This document shows positions 33,945-45,046 of a stretch of DNA of 64,000 bases, in pieces. Source of the stretch: Flammulina velutipes (lineage: Eukaryota > Basidiomycota > Agaricomycetes > Agaricales > Physalacriaceae); assembly GCA_011800155.1 (NCBI GenBank), contig CM022370.1:2418001-2482000 (forward strand). The letters run 5' to 3'. The position numbers and the translations under genes are program-made. Under the pieces are notes generated by a model, which worked only from the letters and a program-made list of their open reading frames with translations, had not been told where the DNA came from and searched no databases. The first letter of the stretch is position 1; every line of letters begins with the position of its first letter.

Positions 33945-36150
33945 ATGGCTTCCTCTTCACGACTCTCACGTTCTCCCGGTCAACGAACAGAGTCAGTTCA
34001 TTCCACAGACAACAGACAACCTGAGGATGCGCCGATAGCAACTCGGAATGAAGTGCCCGGGTCGCCAGTTTACCATCCTTCATCGCCAGTACCATTCAAC
34101 AGAGGACCGTCCAGGTCTCCGCGACGGTTCCATAGATCTCGTTCTCCTCCAACTCGTCCACGGCCTAGATCTCCTTCACCAGGTTATTACAGAGGTTCTC
34201 AGCGTGGCAGAGGCCGAGGTAGAGGTAGAGGCGGTTTCCGAGATGAAGGAGGTTGGCCAGCGTATAGAAGAGACGACAGCCGAGGCAGAGGTGGCTACTC
34301 ACGCTACGACGCGTACTCGGGACCGAGCAGACGGTATGCCTGGCTTTAACTTATTTTATTTTCAAAAGTAAATTTACAACGATGATAGTTCGCGCTCGCC
34401 TCCACCTCGTAGACATTCTCCAGGTCGCAGGTCTCCTCCTCCTCGTCGATTCTCTCCCCGCCGCCACTCTCCTCCGCCTCGTCGCTATGCATCTCCACCT
34501 CGCCAATATCCTCGACCACTTCCGTCCCGACGTGAGCCTTCCCCACGCAGACACTCTCCTCCCCGACGTCGGTCGCCACCACCATTACAGAGACCAAGAA
34601 TGAGGTCACCTTCTCCGCGCAGGCGCTTTAGCCCAGATCGCTCTCGTGTCCATTCCCGCTCTCCCAGTCCTCCCAGTCCTCCAAAAGCAAGAAGTATGCT
34701 TCCACCAAAACGGGAGACTTTCCCTATACTTGATGATCCAAGAGGTAGAGGTCGTGGTAGAGGCAGAGGTAGAGGGGCACCGTATGAATACGCTCGAGGA
34801 AGAGGTGCTTATCGCGGCCGTGGAAGAGGAGGCTATCACGACGAGCGCCGAACATACGACGACAACCGGTCCTCGGAACGACGCTCTAGGGAGTCGAGTC
34901 GCGAGCGAGAACGGGTATCACAGAAGGATCACAGTCCTCGTCGTGAGAACCCCGTCGAGAAAGATTCGTTCAAAGAAGAAAAAGAAAAAATGGAGGTTGA
35001 TACTCCTGTGGAAGAGGGTCAGGCTAACGAAGATGTTTCCATGCAAGTCGACGAGCCACCGGCTCATTTTGCAACTTCACAGGATCCCTCTGGCGATGCA
35101 CAACCGTCATCTGAACCCCCAGCGCGCATATCGTCTAGACAAGCCCCTAGCTCGTTGCCCAGCAAACCGTCTTTCGATACTCAGCCACCGACCATGCCAG
35201 CTATTGACAGGCTACCTCCGCCTCAACGCGAAAGACAGGGTGATTCCAGAGTACCTTCAGCCTCGACCAGTCATCAAGATTCCAGGAGAGAGCCTCCAGA
35301 AACGACTCAACGAAGTCCTTCGCTGCCCCCTAGTATATCCTCTAAACCTAAAGATGACGGACCTGCTCACCGCCTGGTAACGACCAGCCTCCAGCCACCG
35401 TCCGACACGAAGTATGCAGATATTGCCAATAAATCCAATATCGGAACACTGACGACACCTTCCACTGCACCTGCGGGGTCCACTCCGACGCTGGATACAC
35501 GTATAGACCCAGCCATCATGCGCTTTTCTGCACCTTCCGCTTCAACTCCTCGTACCGAGTCACCGCAAACGCCACAAATCCCTTCGGTGCCTATTCCCTC
35601 TGGTCCTCGTGCTTCTCGAGGTCGTGGGGCGGCACCCAACCCTGCCCATCGTCTTCCCTACGTGCACAAGTACGCTACGAACCCTCGTGTAAAGTGGACC
35701 CTCATCAACGTGGAGAAGCACGTCAAAGCTGCTGCCGAGTTCCGCGAAAGGCACAACGCACTCAAGGCTACTCTGGAGGGCGGGGTTCCATTGGCGACTA
35801 TCTGCGTTAGAGTAGATGCTGGGAGGAATATGGATGGGAAGCTCTTTGAGCAGGATGTTCGGCAGGAGCGCGTTGTGTGGAATGGACCGGATGGAGATTG
35901 GCCGAATACGGTGTTTTCAGCGCATACGCTTGAGGTGGAAAGGAAGGAGGTGAAGGATTCGCTGACGGTTCTGCGGGAGGCGACGTTGGTCAAGCAGGAG
36001 GGGATGACAAAAGCCAGGATACGGGCGGATTGGGAGTTTGAGCTTGCGAAGATTGAACATTCTGCCGCCGAGTTGAGAAGAAATGTTGCTTCCAAGCTTA
36101 TGGATAGTGCACGGGCGGGTACGATGGGTATTAAGTATACTCCTACATAG
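33945..36150 (+). CDS. RS/RGG-rich nuclear protein with a conserved-looking C-terminal domain
   Basis: Predicted 716 aa; exons 33945-34333 and 34389-36150. The start at 33945 (TC-ATGG) is preferred over an in-frame ATG at 33918. Residues ~30-270 are dominated by RSRSPP, RRHSPPPRR and SPRRRFSP repeats interleaved with RGG-type boxes (RGRGRGRGRGGF, YARGRGAYRGRGRGGY), the composition of RNA-binding splicing or mRNP factors. The middle (~330-560) is Pro/Ser-rich and disordered. The last ~160 residues differ: KYATNPRVKWTLINVEKHVK, EFRERHNALKATLEGG, ICVRVDAGRNMDGKLFEQDV and a long amphipathic helix (KARIRADWEFELAKIEHSA). I do not recognise this domain. No RRM is present. Function is inferred from composition only: nuclear RNA metabolism. 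Confidence 0.82.
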
Positions 36151-36427
36151 TTTTTGTAGCTTAAATTTGGACTTGTGTAGCCTAGGCTGTGGCACGTGCA
36201 GTGCAGTGGCGTGGGAAATTGTTTCAGGGGTAATCGCAACTTTCCCATTTTGTACTCTCCTTGTCACTGCGAGGTCACGAATTGTCACTGTTGCACATCG
36301 AGTGGGCTGAACTGGTCACGAAGGTCACAGGTGAGTTGGCATGAACCACGATGATCATGAAGGCGCTAACGATGCTCAGCCTCAAACAAAGCTGCTCGAC
36401 GACTGACTCCTGCACTCCTTTCAGCCT

Positions 36428-37204
36428 ATGGACGTGCCAGCATTGCCACTATCCCCCGCTGAAGCTCGTCGAAGAGCCCGTGAAAACGAATCCCCATCCC
36501 AGCGCATAAAGCGCGAGAAAGCAGCAGAACGCCAACGCAGGAAACGAGAGCGCGACAGAGCAGGCGTCTATCCCACCCATCCCCAGCCGAACAACATCAT
36601 CCACGACAATTCCGAAATGCAAGGTTCATCTAGGGACGAATACAGTTTGAATCCAGAGGAGGAGGCGAGGCGTGAGCGGGTCCGTGCTGCTGCGAGGGAG
36701 CGACAGCGCAAGCACCGGGCGTTGGTGAAGAGCAAGAAGATGCGCGATATGGGCGAGGGGGGCGAATATTCGAGTGGCCACCACGAGTCACTGCCTCAGG
36801 CGCCGGAGGACCAAGCACAGTACCACCAAGTCCTTGCAGAACTATCTGGTCCACACGACTACCAGCCCGCTCTAGGCCCCGCCATCGCCAATGGCGGTCA
36901 GACTTTTGCGACAACGCTACTTTTATCTTTTTCCTGCTCGCCGATGCTTAAAACACATCTCCTCAGAACGCTCAACATGACCAACGACGAGCTCACTAGT
37001 TTTGAGCCCATCATCGCTGAAGCTTGGGAGCGCTGGAACGCTGGCCGACAAGGTGGCTATGTGCCTCCCAATATGGAGAATGGAATGGAGGCGCTCTTCC
37101 AGACAGGTGCCGAAGACTTCCGCGCACGTTTCCACCGCCCACTCGTCGCACCATCTCCCTTTCAGCAGCAGGAGATAGATCCCAGCCTAAAGACGAACGA
37201 GTAG
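36428..37204 (+). CDS. Arg-rich, possibly nuclear protein (uncharacterised), intronless
   Basis: Predicted 258 aa in one exon, unusual in this intron-rich window. The N-terminal half carries two strongly basic helices: RIKREKAAERQRRKRERDRAG (~24-44) and EARRERVRAAARERQRKHRALVKSKK (~78-103), each resembling a bZIP basic region or nuclear localisation signal. No leucine zipper follows. The C-terminal half (~160-240) is neutral and partly helical (TFATTLLLSFSCSPMLKTHLL, ELTSFEPIIAEAWERWNAG). Such short basic proteins occur widely in agaricomycetes as putative transcription regulators; I cannot assign a family. The intergenic gap to the preceding gene is ~280 bp, same strand. Confidence 0.72.
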   Translation: MDVPALPLSPAEARRRARENESPSQRIKREKAAERQRRKRERDRAGVYPTHPQPNNIIHDNSEMQGSSRDEYSLNPEEEARRERVRAAARERQRKHRALVKSKKMRDMGEGGEYSSGHHESLPQAPEDQAQYHQVLAELSGPHDYQPALGPAIANGGQTFATTLLLSFSCSPMLKTHLLRTLNMTNDELTSFEPIIAEAWERWNAGRQGGYVPPNMENGMEALFQTGAEDFRARFHRPLVAPSPFQQQEIDPSLKTNE

Positions 37205-37288
37205 ATTTCTACTCAAACTCGAAATGCATGTAAACTATACAGATGAGATATACGCAACAGACTATTACTTGTGAATAACTCTAATACT

Positions 37289-38537
37289 TTATGATATTGT
37301 TTCCCTCTTTGCTGCCGTCGTCCGCAACAACCACGCCAGGTTTTCGTACACCACAAACGTCACACATGTTCCCGGCAGCACTCGCACAAGGTTTGTACCA
37401 AGTCCACGATAGAGACCTCGGAAACCTTCATGCTCTAACGTGCGCCGTATAGTAGTCGGTATATCTGGATAGATGTGTGGGCTGTTCTGTAGAGAGCGTG
37501 AAACAGTGTAATCAAAGTAAGGGTAATGAAAATACCTGTAAGCGTGCTCGCACTACCTGGTATGGGTACGTGACGGACAAAGCCTGCAGTTTACTTACCC
37601 CAGACATGACGGTATACCAAGTATTCGACTAATAGTCCGGTGAGCAAATTATCAAGAACATAATAATCACGAGCGTACCAGCTTATCGACCTCTGGCGTC
37701 CACGGTTTCCCAGACACTTCCAGCGCCCTCCGTTTCCGCGCAAAACCCCATTGCTTCATCTGCTCATACAGCGTGAACTGAATCGCGCCATTACTCACAC
37801 CGACAAGGCCAAGTGCAGTGCCTTTGAACAGACCCCGCCAGCCATCGGTCTGCACGACAGAACGTAGACCATCTGAGTAGAAATTTGTGTGATTGAGAAT
37901 GAACAAGGGAAATGGGCGTACGCCATAAACCGCGATATGCAGTGGGAGACGATGGGTCAGACGCGAAGAGTCGGACTCGTACGACCCAGATGGGATTCGT
38001 CATGACGGCGGTAACAGCGCCTGGAGAAACGGTCAGCTTAGGCGGAGTGACCGAAGGGATAGGTCAACGAACTGGCTTGCGCTGAGCATATAAGGTATTC
38101 AGTGGACGACAGCGAACGCGTAATATCGCCGTCGGATGCGCGCTTTTTAAGCATATTATAGCTAGAATTGTCAATTCAAAGAACACCAAATGGGATGGGC
38201 ACACTTACAATAGAAAATAAAGTCCCCAGCTACTCGCGTTTCCAGCAATATTCGCACCCACACCGCGATAGAGGCCGTTCCATCCGTTTTGACGATGTAT
38301 GTCCCGCAGCGAGGACCATATATGCCTTCCCAGTCCTCCAGTAGGTGCCGTTGTGGATGTCTGGAATTTCACTTTGAGCAGGTCAAGCGGATTCATGCAA
38401 AGTGTCGCGACAACCCCAGCACCGATCCCTGCAGCTGCATGGTCCTAGCAAATAATTTAAAACGACGTGCAAAATAAACGCAGTAGGTGATTCACCAACG
38501 CAGTCGTAGGGAAAAAGCTGGCTGGCTGTTGTACCAT
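37289..38537 (-). CDS. FLX1: Mitochondrial carrier, FAD/folate transporter type (Flx1-like)
   Basis: Predicted 316 aa; minus exons 38496-38537, 38209-38444, 38073-38161, 37922-38020, 37679-37872, 37536-37628 and 37289-37486. Three tandem mitochondrial-carrier repeats are seen. Their signatures are PLDLLKVKFQ, PIWVVRVRLF and PYQVVRARLQ; later halves are GWNGLYRGVGANI, GWRGLFKGTALGL and GFRGLYRGLGTNL. The Trp in the second signature (NPIWVV) in place of the usual acidic residue is typical of the FAD/folate/pyrimidine carrier branch, hence Flx1-like. Location: inner mitochondrial membrane, six TM helices. The start is ~100 bp from the divergent ISY1 gene. Substrate specificity among FAD, folate and nucleotides is inferred, not certain. 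Confidence 0.9.
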
Positions 38538-38637
38538 TCGCTAGTTGACGGTCGAAAGTGAAGGTGGAGAAACAAACCCAGTCATATGTAGCGTCAGGCG
38601 TATGTAAGCAAATCGTATCTTGACCTTAACCTTCATC

Positions 38638-39693
38638 ATGGTAAATAACCAATTTCTCCAACAGCGCGTATCTACGTGCTAACTCGAATTTATAGGCCCG
38701 TAATGAAGAAAAAGCGCAATCCATGCTGTACCGCTTCCGCGAAGCCCAAGCCGCCGAGCTCGGACTCGCCGTACGCGGTGACAGGCGCCCAAGAATGGCC
38801 AGTGCATGCAAAAGCATCAGAGACTGCGAACGCTGGAGAGGCGAGATCCTCCGCGAAATAAGCAGGAAGGTCAGTAAGATACAAGATGGTAAGCCCTCCC
38901 CCTCCCTAGGTAAGTCGAAGACTGACTGACACTCCTCGAGTGTAGCCGGTATGACAGACTACGAAATCCGTGATCTCAACGACGAAATCAACAAGCTCTT
39001 GCGAGAGAAGAGACATTGGGAGAATCAGCTGGTGGCGCTTGGGGGCGCGAATTATAGGCGGAATGTTGCAATGCTCGACGATGATGGGCGAGAGGTGCCG
39101 GGGACGAAGGGTTACAAGTGAGCTTCTACAATTAACTAATTATACACGATACTGAATATCATGATTTAGGTATTTCGGCCGTGCGAAAGATCTTCCCGGT
39201 GTGAAGGAGCTATTCGAGTCGAGAAAGAACGAGGACGAGGAGGAAAACCGAACATACGCATTCTACAAAAAATTCCTCAGCCAAGGACCGTCGTATTTTG
39301 GCGACTTGGATGAGCAGGATACCGCTGAAGGTTTACTGGAGTTCGAAAAGGGTGCAGAAGAAGAGGGTAATGTTCGTTTCTATCTACTATATACGTTGTT
39401 CTGAACGCGCTGCAGAGTACCAGGAGGCGTATCGAACTCTCAAAGAGAAATTGGGAATACCAGAAGATGAAATGGTTCCACCGATGCCTCGGGAACCTTC
39501 GACTACCGCTGATTCGATTTCCACCGAAAATCGCGACGAGCAAGAATTAGCTGCTGCTCGTGCGGCCGCATCGTACATACCTTTCCTCACCCCAAGCGCA
39601 CTACTACCTCCCAAGCTACCAACTAGGGAAGAGATGGATAGCGTCATGTTAACTTTGTACAAGAGAAGATTAGAGGAAGAGGTGCTGGGATAG
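38638..39693 (+). CDS. ISY1: Pre-mRNA splicing factor Isy1
   Basis: Predicted 280 aa; exons 38638-38640 (ATG only), 38696-38888, 38946-39117, 39170-39366 and 39416-39693. The first spliced residues, MARNEEKAQSMLYRFREAQAAELG, are the near-invariant Isy1 start. Then come RDCERWRGEILREISRKVSKIQD, LNDEINKLLREKRHWE, GANYRR, and GYKYFGRAKDLPGVKELFE. Isy1 is a member of the Prp19-associated (NTC) complex and helps the first catalytic step of splicing together with Prp16. The C-terminal ~100 residues are acidic and Pro-rich, ending MLTLYKRRLEEEVLG. The start codon is an exon by itself, cut directly after ATG by a 55-nt intron (GTAAAT...TATAG). The gene shares a short divergent promoter with the carrier. 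Confidence 0.95.
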
Positions 39694-39799
39694 TTTGACT
39701 TGGTATCTCGTGCTTACTTCAAGATGTCTAAGATTTATTGTACAGATTCTAGCAATGTACAGTACGTGTCTTTGATTCTACTACATTTGATATCGATAT

Positions 39800-42726
39800 C
39801 TAGAGCAAGTCCCAATCGTGGATCTTCGATAGCTGAGGTCGTCCCGCAAGCTCCTCCACCATCGACTTGATATTTTCCCACCACGGATGCTTACCCCGAC
39901 GATTCTTCATGTCGGCGTGTCGCACCATCTCCTGCACTGGTACCCACTTGATCGAGCTCGCTGAAATTGTGATGATAGCGGCAGAATCAGGATGAGCATG
40001 TCGAGTCTTAGGATGCTGCTTCATGAGCTTATCGTGCTCCCGTTCTATGAATGCCATGCATTTCAGCGAAAGACGGACGGCGCGCGCACGATCCATAGGC
40101 GACGGGATGCCTCCTTGGAGTGTGTGCCCAAGTTGCGCAGAGCGCGAGTCAAACAGGTCACCGCCCTCCTCTTTGAACACCTTGGTGATCACGTCAGTAG
40201 TGTAAACGCTAGATGCGGCCTCATTTCTAGTTTATAAATCAGCGCGAGAAAGAAAATCCCCAAACATGAAAACATACTTGATAACAAGACGACCTTCACT
40301 CTTGCCCTTTGCATCCAAGTTATAACGGGCTTTCAAGAATCTGACATCCCGGCGCAGGGTGTCAAGTGTCATGCCCTGTTCGGGCGTATAGACCAAACTA
40401 GCACCAACCTAGAGACTTGCTTAGCTCAAGGAATAGAACGACAAAGATGATCCTACCGCAAGAGCACCCATGGTGGCGATGTAACCACATTTCCCACCTT
40501 GCGTCTCTACCACGAACACTCGATTACGACTGGCACTCGCACTCTGCTTGATAGCGTCACACGCATCTACCAATGCGTTCAAACTAGTGTCACTCCCCAA
40601 ACTGTACTCCGTCAGAGGCACGTTGTTACTTATCGTGGCAGGCAGGTGAACCATAGGAATATGCAACGCAGGATAATGCTTGCGACCTTCCTCAAGTTCA
40701 AGTAAGGCATTGAACGCCTCAAATCCACCAATCATGAGCAAACTCTGGAAATTGTGCTGTTGGAACTTTGCGGCTACTGCGCCGAGGTCGACGGAAGGCA
40801 GAGCTCGGTTGGTTCCCAGTTCAGAACCACCGCGCGGCATCCAGGCATCGACGCCGAGCCAAGAAAGCTCGTATATGTTATCGTCGAGAAGTCCGCGGAA
40901 ACCGTTATGGATGGCAAAAGGGGTGTGCCCTTGACGAATACAGTAGCGAGCCGCAGCGCGGGTTGCAGCGTTCATACCACCAGCAGGTGCGCCCATGCTA
41001 GAATTGAGATCAGTAACAGTGGATCATACCCGCTTAAACACATACTGCATGATTGCGACTCGCATCCTCTGATTATCGTATTCATTTATGTTGCAAATGT
41101 AACGGCGAAACCAACATACCTGAGCCGGCGGAAGCAGTGCTTCCTCCTCCAATGCAGAGGTAGCGATAAAACCTTCCAAACTTTCGCGGAACTCGGGGTC
41201 ACGTAGAGACATGGCCTTGTCGAAATCTTTTGCTTCGGTAGCAGCGGTGACGGCTTTGGTCATTGCCACAGCATCCATCAGTGGTACGCGAATGATACCG
41301 TTTTCCTGGAGACCAATCATGTAGGACGGCGTTTCGGGGGTGGCTTCCAGTAAAGCATCAATCGCCTCGACACCTTGAAGAGTGGGCTACGAAGAGCGCA
41401 TGAGAAATAAAGGAGCTGGCGGGATGAAAGGTTTTACCAAGATACGATCGAATGCGCATGGCTTGCCGCCTCGCTGTGTGTGGCCGAGGGTTGTGACTCT
41501 TGTATCGAGACCAAGTCTGTCAGTGAGGACGTCTTTGACATACTCTGCACGGATGGGTTCTAGGTTTGCATCGTGCGCGCCTTCTGCTACAATGACAATC
41601 GTTTTGCGTTTTCCAACAAGCCGATGCTAAACTTAAGTCAGTACAAGACGCAAACACGAATCCAATACTCACGCGCTGGATAGTGTTACACATTTCATCT
41701 TCCCATGGATTTGTTTTGGGAGGTCTCTCGGGAATGAAAATAAAGTCGGCACCACCGCTAGCAAACTTCTTAAGATATATAACTGATTGGAATGGACGGA
41801 ACATACCTCACACCAGCAAGGAGTGCGAGCCATCCGCAATGCCTGCCCATGACTTCAAGAACGAAAGCGCGCGAGTGACTGAACGCAGTGGAATTGATGT
41901 TATCGATAGCTTCGCAGATACGCGACAGAGCAGTGGGCGCGCCAATGGTAAGATCGGTCATGGACATGTCGTTGTCAATAGATCCTACCAGACCGACAAT
42001 TCTGAGATGCGCATGTGCTGTTGCTTGAGCTTGAGTGATTTTTGCTGCAGAAAATATTGTAAGTAGATTGATTGAGGTCGGAGTTTTTAGACATACATTG
42101 AGTGATGAGTTCTTCGACGAGACTGGGCCATTCTGCGCGAAAAATGTCGGCACCAGTAAGAGAACCGTCTCCTCCACAAACGACGAGAGCATCGATGCCC
42201 TCCTTGATCATGTTGTGCGCTGCAGCAAGACGGCCTTCATGAGTCCTAAATGCCGCAGAACGAGCTGTCCCGATTAAAGTACCGCCCTATACACCGAGTT
42301 ACACTGAGTACATGGATTTAAAAACCACAACGCACCTCGCCGATCCATGCTCGGACATCGTCCCAGCCGACACGCACGATGTAGCGGCCCTTGAGCGACC
42401 TCCCGCTGTGGTTTGCATAGTCTCCCAATCCATTTTTGAGCAGATCTCCGTCACCGAAACGGAGGTTGTCGATGAGACTGGTGTCGACGCCTTCTGCGAC
42501 CTGCGGTACATCGGTGGTTGGTCGCGGGGCTTCGCCAGTGTTTCCGCGAACAAGGCCTTCGTATCCCTCGCGCACTACCCAAGTTTCGCAGCCCCTGTAT
42601 CGATAAGCTTATGCCTGATAGAATACGCTGGCAAACGCACTTGAGGATTCCAGCCTTGACCGCTGCACGAACGACAGCGTTCATGCCAGCGCTGTCGCCG
42701 CCAGACGTTAGTATCGCAATCTTCAT
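39800..42726 (-). CDS. PFK1: ATP-dependent 6-phosphofructokinase (eukaryotic two-lobed type)
   Basis: Predicted 814 aa; minus exons 42641-42726, 42336-42594, 42099-42286, 41807-42044, 41673-41758, 41438-41626, 41120-41396, 41046-41068, 40457-40997, 40278-40408 and 39800-40226. It phosphorylates fructose-6-phosphate in glycolysis. The N-terminal lobe starts at once with [19 protein letters not shown], then [21 protein letters not shown] (ATP/Mg), GSIDNDM (catalytic Asp), MGRHCGW and GHTQRGG. The second lobe (from ~380) repeats the fold with [15 protein letters not shown] and [10 protein letters not shown]; the catalytic Asp region is degenerate there, as in regulatory halves. [14 protein letters not shown] is near the end. 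It lacks the ~150-200-residue N-terminal extension of ascomycete PFKs. One internal exon is only 23 nt (41046-41068) and one intron only 41 nt (41397-41437). Confidence 0.96.
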
Positions 42727-42922
42727 GATGGTAGGTGGCCAAGCAGTGACGAGCCCGGGCCCGGGTCTGAACGAGACTGGACGGATATGACAATTGCATT
42801 CTTTGTATAATTAAGTATGCCCAGTCATGTATGTATGTATCGTAGCACATCGAGAGCAAACCAGACATCTGCGAGCGTGTATTAGCTAGTCCCGTCCAAG
42901 AGGTAGTGTTACACTTTACCTA

Positions 42923-43949
42923 TCACTCCTTGACGTTCCACGGACCAGCATCACTCAGAGAGCATCCACCAGCACACTCGCACTTTCCTCCAAACTCCTT
43001 TGGTAAGTTCTCAGCAGGAATTTGGGACAAGAGCTGCTCCTTGTAGTTGCTATCGATGATGTGGATCTTGTTGACCGTCACCTCGTCCAACCATGGCTTG
43101 ATTAATCTCCACACAGCGCCGAACGCCCAAGGCGAGTTGATAATGTAGAACTTGCCCATCGTCTCCGGGTATCTGTTCTGTCCAATCGACGATGCCTGCG
43201 AAACGTAGTCTTTGACTTGGTAAAAGTTGCTGAGCGACACGTTGTACAGATCGAGGATCGTGCACGAAGTCTCAACGGGGTGGCCAGATGTCTTGGAGCA
43301 GGCTGGCAGCCGTTCTCGAATAAACTTTTCGTATTCGAGGACGAGCCGTTGGAGTTGGCGTTCTTGGGTGGTAATCGCATACAGCTCCTTGATGTTAAGC
43401 TGGCCGAGGCGCTCGACGTACACCGGTCGGCCGTCCTGCACACACTCAATCGGCTGCCACAGACACGAGGAGACAGCGGACATACCTTGTCGGTCTTGTG
43501 GTAGTACGAAGGATAGTATTTGTTGACTTGTTCCCTCTCTTTAAAGTCAAAGTTCCTGGGCCGATGGTAAAAAGCTTGTTGGAAGTACGCGGATGGACAA
43601 CATACTTGAAGATCTCCTCCACACCAAAGTCTTTCCTCCATTGTTCGAATTCCTGGAGCATCTTCTTGGACAATGCCACGTCGAACTTGCGTGCGCGTAG
43701 GAATCTAGAGAGAGGCGGTGTCAGTGGAGGTCGGAGGAGATAGGATCCTCTTGCATACCTCAAGAGCGTAGCGTCGTCCATGCGCTCCGCGACGAACCAG
43801 CCTTCCTGGGTAACCTCTGCCTTGAGCTTTTCGAGGGCATGTTGTTGAGGAATGGTAAGATTGCCCAATCGGCCTGGCAGGGGCTTATAGTTGGGATCGG
43901 TGACACCCTCAGGCAGAGGACTCGCGCTTGCTGGTTGCGACGTAGACAT
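42923..43949 (-). CDS. SEC14: Sec14-type phosphatidylinositol/phosphatidylcholine transfer protein
   Basis: Predicted 290 aa; minus exons 43759-43949, 43606-43704, 43486-43555 and 42923-43435. A CRAL-TRIO N-terminal helical part (QQHALEKLKAEV, RMDDATLLRFLRARKFDV, FEQWRKDFGVEEI) is followed by the lipid-binding domain. There DGRPVYVERLGQLNIKELY, CTILDLYNVSLSNF, YPETMGKFYIINSPWAF and HIIDSNYKEQLLSQIPAENLPKEFGG are close to yeast Sec14. It ends with a Cys-rich tail (CECAGGCSLSDAGPW), also typical of fungal Sec14. It moves PI and PC between Golgi membranes and coordinates phosphoinositide synthesis with secretion. Same strand as PFK, 3' end ~200 bp upstream of the PFK start. Confidence 0.96.
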
Positions 43950-44276
43950 TTAAAGGCGGTAGATCGTCGATTAGCTGACGATGGTAAATGGATGAGAGTT
44001 GTGTGGCAAAAACGGAGAAGATGACGGTCGGAAGCAAGAGCGAATCCAAGATGCACTCCTAGGGGCTTGCCACGCGCTTGCAGAATCACTGCTTCATCCG
44101 CTGCAGTTCCCAAATTCTCATTAACGACCGCTATGTACGTTACATACACTCCAGGACACCCGAGGCTACACTGGGAGAGAGTCGGCTTACAGGGCGCACA
44201 ATGAAGATTGGTAATTCAGTTGAATGATTCGTACAGATGGTTATACAGACTTTATGCATTGCAAGACGTAAATAAA
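43950..44276. other. Intergenic region, nothing recognised
   Basis: Upstream of SEC14 and downstream of the UEV gene, both on the minus strand. No gene, repeat or RNA could be supported. Confidence 0.5.
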
Positions 44277-44849
44277 TCAAAACATGGAACCTTCAGGAGG
44301 TTGCGGAAGCTTGCGATTGTTGAAGGATGCCATCTCTCTGTGATAGACGTACGTCAATTGCATGTTAGATACTGAATGAAACAGGAAACACGCACTTGCG
44401 CATCTCAACAAGGACACTCTCGATGCTGTAGTTTCTGGTCCAGTTGCTCAAGACAGGCAACTTTGAGGGGTCCACCTTCCCATCGGTCTGGTTGACGAAA
44501 GGAACGTTGACGCGGGACAAGAACTGGATTACAGGAGGACTATCGGGGTAATTCTCGCCACAATAAATCTTGAGGCTGTAGATCCGGTTTTCATGTACAG
44601 TCTGGATATCTGTCAGTGAACATCGGGGAACAAGAACAATGCATCGCACATGTCCTGGGCCAATAATGGTGCCGTTCCAGTTGCTCATCATGATATCGTC
44701 GCCATCCTCGAGGCCGTATGAGCACGAGCCATCACCGATGCCCTTCTCTCCCTTCTCTAGTTCTTCGAGCAGTCTAAAGTTCCGTGGTACTGTTGATTGT
44801 TCTGTGAGTACAACGAAGGACACGACGGCGGACACGTACTCTTCGCCAT
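44277..44849 (-). CDS. MMS2: Ubiquitin-conjugating enzyme variant Mms2/Uev1
   Basis: Predicted 142 aa; minus exons 44840-44849, 44650-44801, 44396-44601 and 44277-44337. The fold is that of E2 enzymes: PRNFRLLEELEKGEKG, SYGLEDGDDIMMSNWNGTIIGPG, ENRIYSLKIYCGENYPDSPPVIQF. The position of the catalytic Cys is absent (the motif reads PVLSNWTRNYSIESVL), as in UEVs. With Ubc13 it builds Lys63-linked polyubiquitin for error-free post-replication repair. The first coding exon is just 10 nt and is followed by a 38-nt intron (GTACGT...ACAG), the shortest well-supported intron in the window. It is divergent from HSE1, with ~200 bp between starts. Confidence 0.95.
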
Positions 44850-45046
44850 CGTGAAGAACGATTGGGAAAGCGATTGGATCTGCACAGCCACCGTCAGTGA
44901 GCAAGTGTCACGATCTACGGTCACGGTTACACAGCCACCCTAGACTCAGCTCATCGCCATCGTTGACGTCCGCAGCGACCAACGTAAGCTTGAAGTCGAT
45001 AATTTGCTGAACTTGTCTTCTTGCTTTCTACCATCATCTCGACAAC

